From: Isoetes taiwanensis
Taxonomy: Eukaryota > Streptophyta > Lycopodiopsida > Isoetales > Isoetaceae
DNA length: 64,000 bases
NCBI GenBank assembly: GCA_021234155.1
Contig: JAJEKV010000074.1
Location: 6,445,403-6,509,402, forward strand
Direction: 5' to 3'
A program made the translations under genes and the position numbers. Shown piece by piece: positions 57,913-64,000 of this stretch. Position 1 is the stretch's first letter; every line of letters begins with the position of its first letter. The notes beneath the pieces are model-generated. The model did no database searches and was not told where the DNA came from. It saw only the letters and a list, made by a program, of their open reading frames with translations.

Positions 57913-60420
57913 TACAAATCATATTCTATTGTGGATATTCCACATTATAGTTGTGTAATGTATTTTATTGTAATACTAGAAAAAGTGCCCAGCGTTGCTG
58001 GTCGTTTTGTTCAAACATAAGTTGGAAATATTAGACTTACATAATCTTACCAAAATTGCATGAAAGTCATAATGATATTATGTGACATGATGATGAATAT
58101 GGTGCATTCCCATTGAGAGGATCATAAAGCTGAATTGGTAGATTACTGGAGTGATTTGGTCTAGAGATGGGGTCGGTGCTCATTAGTGGATCAAAACAAT
58201 TAGAATGCGACATAACAAATATAATTCTTGTCCCCTTATTCAAAAGTGCCATTTTCTTTTTATGCATTTGGACTAAAACAAAGGGCACATCATTTGCTAT
58301 GGTCCCCTTCAAGAGGAATATTGCAATGGTAATAGTAGCAAATTATACCAATCTTTTAGGGTTAGCGTTTAGTAAAATTAACCAAAATATGCACGTCCAA
58401 AGGCCCATGGGCGCCCCAAAGACCATACAAAAAAAAATTGTCTGAACCAAGCATAAACCAAAATCTTCTAGGGTTAGCGTTTAGTAAAATTAACCAAAAT
58501 ATGCACTTCCAAAGGCCCGTGGCACCCCAAAGACCATGCAAAAAAAATTGTGTCATCAATCGATGTTAATAAATCGACAAAATTTGATGTGGTACTTATT
58601 GAGAGAAAATAGATTGGAACGATGGATTATTCCATCGTTTGGACACTACATAATGTCCAAGGGTAGCATCATGCAAAGATGAAGTTCTAAGGGATAGATA
58701 TAATTCACAAATAAAAAGATGAATGATGATACATTAATGAATCTCAACTAAAATTTTAATCGGAAAGGCCATGCTTACGTTTTGAGATTCAATCTTAGAG
58801 TATACGAAGTAATGGTCCAATTTCAATGGACATATGGCATGTGCGTCAACATTACCAATACCATATAACACATGTATCTGCCATTGCTGCCCAATGAGGA
58901 AAAATAGGTGGAAATTGAACTTGTTTATATGTCCAATTCTTGTTTGACACGTCATACTCTCAATAATGTACATGAAACATCTCATATGACCCTAATTTTG
59001 TGAATACATTGTCGAAGTAGACATATCTCCAAAATTATATAAAAAACGGATTCAAATTCAACCTTTTATTTATGCTGCGAACACTGGTGTTGGCCTTTTG
59101 CTTGTCTTAATTCCCTTCATAGCTACAAAAATATTTTCTATTAAAATGCTATCCTTACGAGATGGGAAGTTTAAACAACTCAAATATACCTTTAGAGTAG
59201 CCCTTTGCACCAAAAACAACGTAATCAGCTACCAAAGCGTTAGCACCTGCTTCAATAACCTTCAGCCCATAAAGAAGAGCTTAGTTTTGAATGCCATCCA
59301 TGATAATACATGCCATCAAAGGAAAAAAAATAGAGAACAAACTGCCAACTTGGCCTCTCAGTGCCTAGAGCACTCTTTTGTAACAAGTCATAGTTATCCT
59401 GCTTACCTTTTCTGTGCAACCCTCTGATTTTTTCTTACTGTTCAATCTGCATAAAATGTTGCAGTGCATCATGCAGCTTCAACCATGTTATCTTCAGCCT
59501 ATTGTGTGGGTCTGCATGAAAATACAGAAAAATTGACGTCAATGCTAGGCATGGAATCTAGGCTAGAGAAACACCAAAGACTGTGCTACAGACATAGCTT
59601 ATATTGTAGCTCTGGACGCTGAATATTATTCACTTTAGAAGCCCTATATCCAGAGATTATTGCATGCTCTAACAAATATTAAAGAAGACTTATTATTAAC
59701 TGGAAATGTTTGTGAAAACAACATCACTGATTGTGTCAGAGATCCATCAGTGGTCAAACCCAGATAAGACAATGCCACTCGTAGCTAACGTCGCTCATGG
59801 CAACGCATTCATGGGTAACCTCCTTCACCCTAAACCCATAGGTAACCTTCTACCCCCATGAGGTTACTATGCACAAAACCCACCCTCTTCTAAAAGGGCA
59901 ATGCAAACACCAAATTTAACATCCCTTATTCCTTTGAACGCCCACAATCATATCATTATTTCTGCCCCCCTCATCAACTCGACCTTATTTAACAAATCTT
60001 ATTCCTTTAAATAATCTCAATCATTGTTTCTGGCCCCTTTATCAACTCTTATTTCTTTAGATGCCCTCTAACCGCCTTGTGAAGTGCATTCAAGGAGAAA
60101 CGAAAGGCTTACATTGACAAATTTTTTGTTTAGAGAAAAAAAATCTTGCATTTTGTTAAAAAAAACAACAAGCTATGTAGATTGGCTCTAACAGGCCCTA
60201 TTCTCCACATTCAATGTGGGTCTTGCTCTCTTACATTATATGTAATAAACATTTGAAATCATTCGCATCCTAATAGGTTACCTAGTGTGCGATGAAGATA
60301 AAACTCCCTCACAAAAGCCTGCTGCAGCTAATAACAAAATAAAAAAATGCCAATAAAATGTCAACAGCAAGAATTCTTCTTCTACTTGTCTCCGTATGTA
60401 AGGCGATGGTTTTTTCTACG
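57913..60420. other. Intergenic region with one tandem duplication
   Basis: Apart from the duplicated block at 58351-58551, no gene or element was recognised. The 59.76-59.88 kb stretch repeats gtaacc(t/c)cctt...ccc phrases in both orientations (gggtaacctcctt, aggtaaccttctac, gaggttac). Confidence 0.4.
58351..58551 (+). repeat. Tandem duplication, unit about 112 bp
   Basis: Two copies of agggttagcgtttagtaaaa, ttaaccaaaatatgcac and tccaaaggcccatgggcgcc / tccaaaggcccgtggcacc, followed by accat(a/g)caaaaaaaa. Confidence 0.85.
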
Positions 60421-60439
60421 CCCGATTTGGGTTGGGCTC

Positions 60440-60720
60440 CAATGGAAACCTCCCCAACTTTCCGTGGAAACCTCCCCAATTTTCCATGGAAACCTCCCTA
60501 ACTTTCCCTGGAAACCTCCCCACCTTTTCTGGAAACCTCCCCAACTTTCCCTGGAAACCTCCTCAACTTTCTCCATATTAGAAAACAGGGGAGGTTTCCA
60601 TGGAAACCTCCCCACCTTTCTGTGGAAACCTCCCCAGCTTTCTTGGATGACCTGGGGAGGTTTCCAATTAAGAAAACAGGGGAGGTTTCCATGGAAAGGT
60701 GGGGAGGTTTCCAAAAAAAA
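60440..60720. repeat. 21-bp minisatellite in both orientations
   Basis: Eight direct units ggaaacctccccaactttcc (period about 21, from 60446), mixed with at least four inverted units ggggaggtttcc. Palindromic joints such as ggggaggtttccatggaaac occur at 60590-60610. A further inverted pair lies at 60839-60884. No protein: frames here are all repeat-derived. Confidence 0.9.
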
Positions 60721-60905
60721 GCCTCTCTAAATTTGCACGAAGACCAAGACTAGCCCTGCGCATCTCGGTCCTCGTGCGTTGCAGTCCACTGGTGGTTGCC
60801 AACATTAATGACTATTTTTTATTTTTTTAAATATTTTATGGAAACCTCCCCAACTTTCCAAAGAAACTAGGGGAGGTTTCCAAAAATGTCTATAAAATTT
60901 TAAAG

Positions 60906-61062
60906 TGAGCTATTTCTTGAAGCAAATCGTCTATTTGAGTTCTTCTTTCATCAAGTGAGCTACTTCTTGAATCAAAGTGAGCTATTTCTTGAAGCAAATC
61001 ATCGTTTTAAGTTCTTTCATCAAGTGAGCTATTTCTTGAAGCAAATCGTCTCTTTGAGTGAT
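60906..61062 (+). repeat. Tandem repeat, unit about 48 bp
   Basis: Four partial units starting gtgagctatttcttgaagca at 60906, 60956 (shortened), 60978 and 61025, with spacer ttgagttcttctttcatcaa. Confidence 0.8.
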
Positions 61063-61102
61063 TCCCATCGCCGTTCGTTCCTTTGATGTTGTGATTTATC
61101 TC

Positions 61103-61291
61103 ATGGATTTGGAGCGTAACGTGTATGAGGGAGTTGAAGATGATATCTCCACTGATTCATCCCTATATGATTCAGAAGCAACTGTAAGTGATTTCGCTTT
61201 TGATAATGTTGACAATGCAGCAGGTTTTGAGGATGTAGACGATGAAGGCCTAACCTTACACAATCATATGTATCAAAACTACCATTTCTGA
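61103..61291 (+). CDS. Short acidic ORF, unrecognised
   Basis: 62 codons: MDLERNVYEGVEDDISTDSS, then LYDSEATVSDFAFDNVDN and GFEDVDDEGLTLHNHM. Strongly acidic, no hydrophobic segment, no known domain. It follows directly on two repeat arrays and could be the first exon of a transposon-borne gene or chance. No splice donor was identified with confidence. Confidence 0.2.
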   Translation: MDLERNVYEGVEDDISTDSSLYDSEATVSDFAFDNVDNAAGFEDVDDEGLTLHNHMYQNYHF

Positions 61292-61895
61292 TCGAGGCCA
61301 CATTATTATTAGTTGTCGTCTTAGATACAAAAATATATAGTGGGCCAACATGACAAATCAATATAACACCAAAATTGTGCTGTCTTGCTTTGAACCTAAG
61401 GCAACCCTTTCCCTCAAGTTTCTAAATAGGGGATATAAAAGAAATGTGACTTACATGTGACTTACATTCGTCGGTCAAAAGAAACAATAATGTGCAATTA
61501 GGGGTTTTATATGGGCCCATCCTAATGGATGCATATTAGCAATTTGTGGAATAAAACAAAGAACTTCTGAGCGAAGAAAACAAATCCCTGTGTTTAGATC
61601 ACTAACAAGGCTCGATATACGAACTGACCAAACAGAAATATAAAAAACACACTCTCGGGCCACTGAGAGCAACCCCTCGTGCACAGCACCTTGTTTATTA
61701 TTAATGTACTGTTTATTTGTTGGACTACAAAGGATAATAAAAACTGTTCATAAAGCAAAAAGTAGTTTTCCCAAGAGGTCGTCGGAATGCAGGCGCTTAA
61801 TCTATTTACCCTAGAGAAATCATGAAATGGCTTCAGCAGAATGCTTGTACTATCTCCCCTGGAGTATGGCACAGCGCCAAGTTGAGGGCAAGTAA
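61292..61895. other. 3' flank of URED
   Basis: AT-rich sequence immediately downstream of the minus-strand URED stop; it should contain the 3' UTR. No other feature. Confidence 0.4.
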
Positions 61896-63604
61896 TTATA
61901 ATTCTTGTTTTAGAAAGTCATAAACAGATTCTGTGTTTCTTGCTACAAGACGAACTATAAGACCAGAATCCTGCAAAAAGAACACAAATTACTTTTAGCA
62001 TACGGTTGAAATAAAACATATAGATGCAAGCATTCTGTCACAATACCTTTGGACCAAATGTGCTACAGGATGCAAAGATCCTCGGAAGATGCATCATTTC
62101 ACCCCTTTCACTGGTACGTTTATGCATGCTTCCCTTTAAAACTGCTTGTATCAGCTCATTCACCTTCTTCTGCATATGCTGCTGGAATGACAGAAATTGG
62201 GATCTGAGACAGCAACGCTAGATCAGGAAACTCCAAGTCCAACAAAGAACAGCTAAATGAATTATATAGATGTTGATAACTGACCCATAAATGGCTACCA
62301 TTGCAACCACATGAAATCCCTGCAAATGTGCTCCTACTGAAGCAAATTCTCCCTTGTTCCAAATACGTCTGCAATGCAATTTTGGACTATGTAAACAGAC
62401 AAATTTGAACAGTTTTTTAACTCAAGAAAAAGCTTTTAACTAATTTTTTTCTTTTTGGTGATAATTACATACTTTTGTCAAGCATGATTGGTTCACCATC
62501 AATATAAATTTCATTTGAACTTGATATGATTTAAATTCCCACACTTCACCACATGCATGCCGCCCACTTGTAAGCCAATCAACAAGCACAAAGGTTTGCA
62601 TCAGGAGATATGTTAAATAATTGCTGCTGCTTATATTTTGCATGTGCAAAATATGTCACTGGATCTGGCAATAAAGCAAGTGTGGCATGGCGTCAACTGA
62701 AGCCTTTGTAATAAGAGATCAGACAATATTGAAAATCTGCAGAGAGTTCTAGTTTCACAATCTTTTACCTGAAGTTCTTGTTTGAAACCAGTCCTTTCGG
62801 CTTTATTTATAAACCTGCTAAATCACAAATAACTAAATTACAAATATGTACATATATAAGAACTGCATGGAACACTGAATGAAGACAATTGAATGGGAAC
62901 CCCAAAGAAAGAAATTGTAAGCTACCAAGTAAAGTGACAGAAAGTCCCAAGTAACCAAATTTACATACAAAGAAACTTATCATATACGAGGTAGAGGCAT
63001 GAGGTTTTGGAGATAAATATATAGTAATGGGGCATACTCAGCAGGGTGCGGTTTAAAGAATATATGCAATACCACTAATAATCACTGTTTATCATGAAAC
63101 TTTAGCACACATTCATCAATCAATTGGATGTCAGCCCAAGGTTATAATGTAATAATATTTAGCTTGCATAAAAAGTAATTGGGCACTGACTTTTGTAGAA
63201 GCCTGAGTTGTAAGAATCAGAGTGGAATCATCGCCAACATCCACAGTGCAAGAGATGGAATCGCCCTGCTAGAAAGCATCTCTAAAGTGAGGTCCCTGTA
63301 TTTCTAATATCTAAACACAAAAAGAAAAAGAAAACATCGTTCAGTCACATTCAGCTAGAAAAGGGAAAGATAAAATTCCACCACCATAGGTAATAAGGTA
63401 AGCCATACAGCATCTGCATCAGGGAAGCGATCTAATTGAACCAGATGCTCTTGAGATTTGAGATCAGAGAAGAGGAGTAATATGAAATGAGTCCGCGATG
63501 TAATTTTGTTGGGCAAGATGAGCTTTGAGGGGATAGGGTTGCAAATACGCTAGTGGCAGCAGACGCTAAACGACGTTCTCAACCGTAAGGTGGCCTTTTT
63601 CCAT
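61896..63604 (-). pseudogene. URED: Urease accessory protein UreD/URED, frame-broken
   Basis: UreD helps deliver nickel to apo-urease with UreF and UreG in the cytosol. Exons on the minus strand: from ATG 63604 (MEKGHLTVENVV, then TAG at 63566) through QPYPLKAHL and DADAVWL, shift, TYGGGIL; exon 63268-63191 GDSISCTVDVGDDSTL and ILTTQASTK; about 62700-62473 with LLPDPVTYFAHAKYKQQQLF, shift, VDWLTSGRHACGEVWEF, shift, NEIYIDGEPIMLDK; 62369-62285 IWNKGEFASVGAHLQGFHVV; 62203-62047 MQKKVNELIQAVLKGSM and FASCSTFGPK; and 61970-61896 DSGLIVRLVARNTESVYDFL, KQEL, stop. Domain order and exon borders match plant URED, and the last three exons join in frame. Three indels, one TAG and a slightly early C-terminus indicate a pseudogene unless they are assembly errors. 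Confidence 0.82.
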
Positions 63605-64000
63605 AGTTGCTCTTCCATTCAGCCATGTCCAAAGCTGACTTTATGCTTAAGAAAGTAGATGAGAGGGAATCAATAATTCGTTCGTCCAAGAACGGGAGTT
63701 TTATGTCTTTGACGGGGGATGAGATGCCCAAAAATTCGTGGACATGCCCGGAGCTTCAAGAATGACAGGCCACGTCAAAAATTTCAGCAAACGGGCTTGA
63801 AGCTCAAAAAATCGAAGAACCCCTGAAAATTTGAGGTTGACGATGTCGGATCTGCCGGAAGAGGGTTACCGCTCCATGAATCTGCTCCATGAACGCAAAG
63901 AGGACGCTGCCCATGAACCTGCTTCAAAAATGTGCATATCTGGCTAAAAACCATCGCGGTGTAAATGTCGGACACTGATATGTTATACCCAGCCTTAAAT
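63605..64000. other. 5' flank of URED
   Basis: Sequence upstream of the minus-strand URED start; it should hold its promoter and 5' UTR. A 63-codon open frame here (63975-63784) has no recognisable content. No element was assigned. Confidence 0.35.

Noticed and set aside
60347-60730. ORFs of 110-127 codons with repeated WKPPQL / GGFH phrases
   Set aside because: They follow the 21-bp minisatellite period and occur on both strands; no independent evidence of coding.
1-64000. CRISPR arrays, bacterial operons, rRNA or clear tRNA genes
   Set aside because: None was seen. The repeats present are eukaryotic tandem or inverted repeats without regular spacers, and I could not establish a tRNA cloverleaf by eye.

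Overview
The window reads as nuclear DNA of a land plant with a large, repeat-rich, AT-rich genome. Supporting this are split genes with GT-AG introns, plant-type Copia and Ty3/gypsy remnants, and plant housekeeping genes (CWC22, TSPO, FolB, URED). A seed-free plant such as a fern is possible, but that is an impression and the sequence does not prove it. Gene density is very low.

Layout. 0-7.5 kb: an intact single-exon CWC22 splicing-factor gene on the minus strand (2225-4072), with mostly empty flanks. 7.8-12.8 kb: a nearly full-length, decayed APE-type LINE. 12.9-19.4 kb: a small inverted-repeat element, empty sequence with local duplications, a Copia element lacking its reverse transcriptase but keeping a 525-bp 3' LTR, and a foldback MITE. 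19.8-20.5 kb: intact TSPO. 21.2-23.6 kb: a decayed multi-exon gene that looks like a ParB-like domain joined to a DNA-methyltransferase-like domain. 24.1-28.4 kb: a minus-strand LTR element with a broken, unrecognised gag-like gene and no pol. 28.8-34.5 kb: a two-gene unit, a DDE-like transposase gene convergent with a coiled-coil/RING-like gene. 36.2-37.4 kb: a large foldback element. 39.1-40.8 kb (minus): a small unrecognised gene and a broken gene whose C-terminal half is a histone H3 fold behind a long charged tail. 40.8-43.1 kb: LTR sequences with a tRNA-iMet primer-binding site. 44.9-46.6 kb: a trihelix transcription-factor gene and a two-exon dihydroneopterin aldolase gene. 49.6-53.7 kb: a MITE and a decayed Ty3/gypsy element invaded by a 236-bp hAT/MULE-like element (9-bp target duplication) and by a LINE 3' fragment. 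55-61 kb: tandem repeats, a second large foldback element, another LINE 3' fragment and a two-orientation 21-bp minisatellite. 61.9-63.6 kb: a urease accessory gene (URED) with conserved exons but several frame breaks.

The genes do not form a pathway. CWC22, TSPO, the trihelix gene and FolB look functional. Nearly everything else is transposon-derived or decaying. The observations most worth pursuing are the H3-fold ORF (39.84-40.80 kb), the ParB/methyltransferase-like gene (21.2-23.6 kb), the two-gene DDE element (28.8-34.5 kb) and the two foldback elements that share a core but have different arms.
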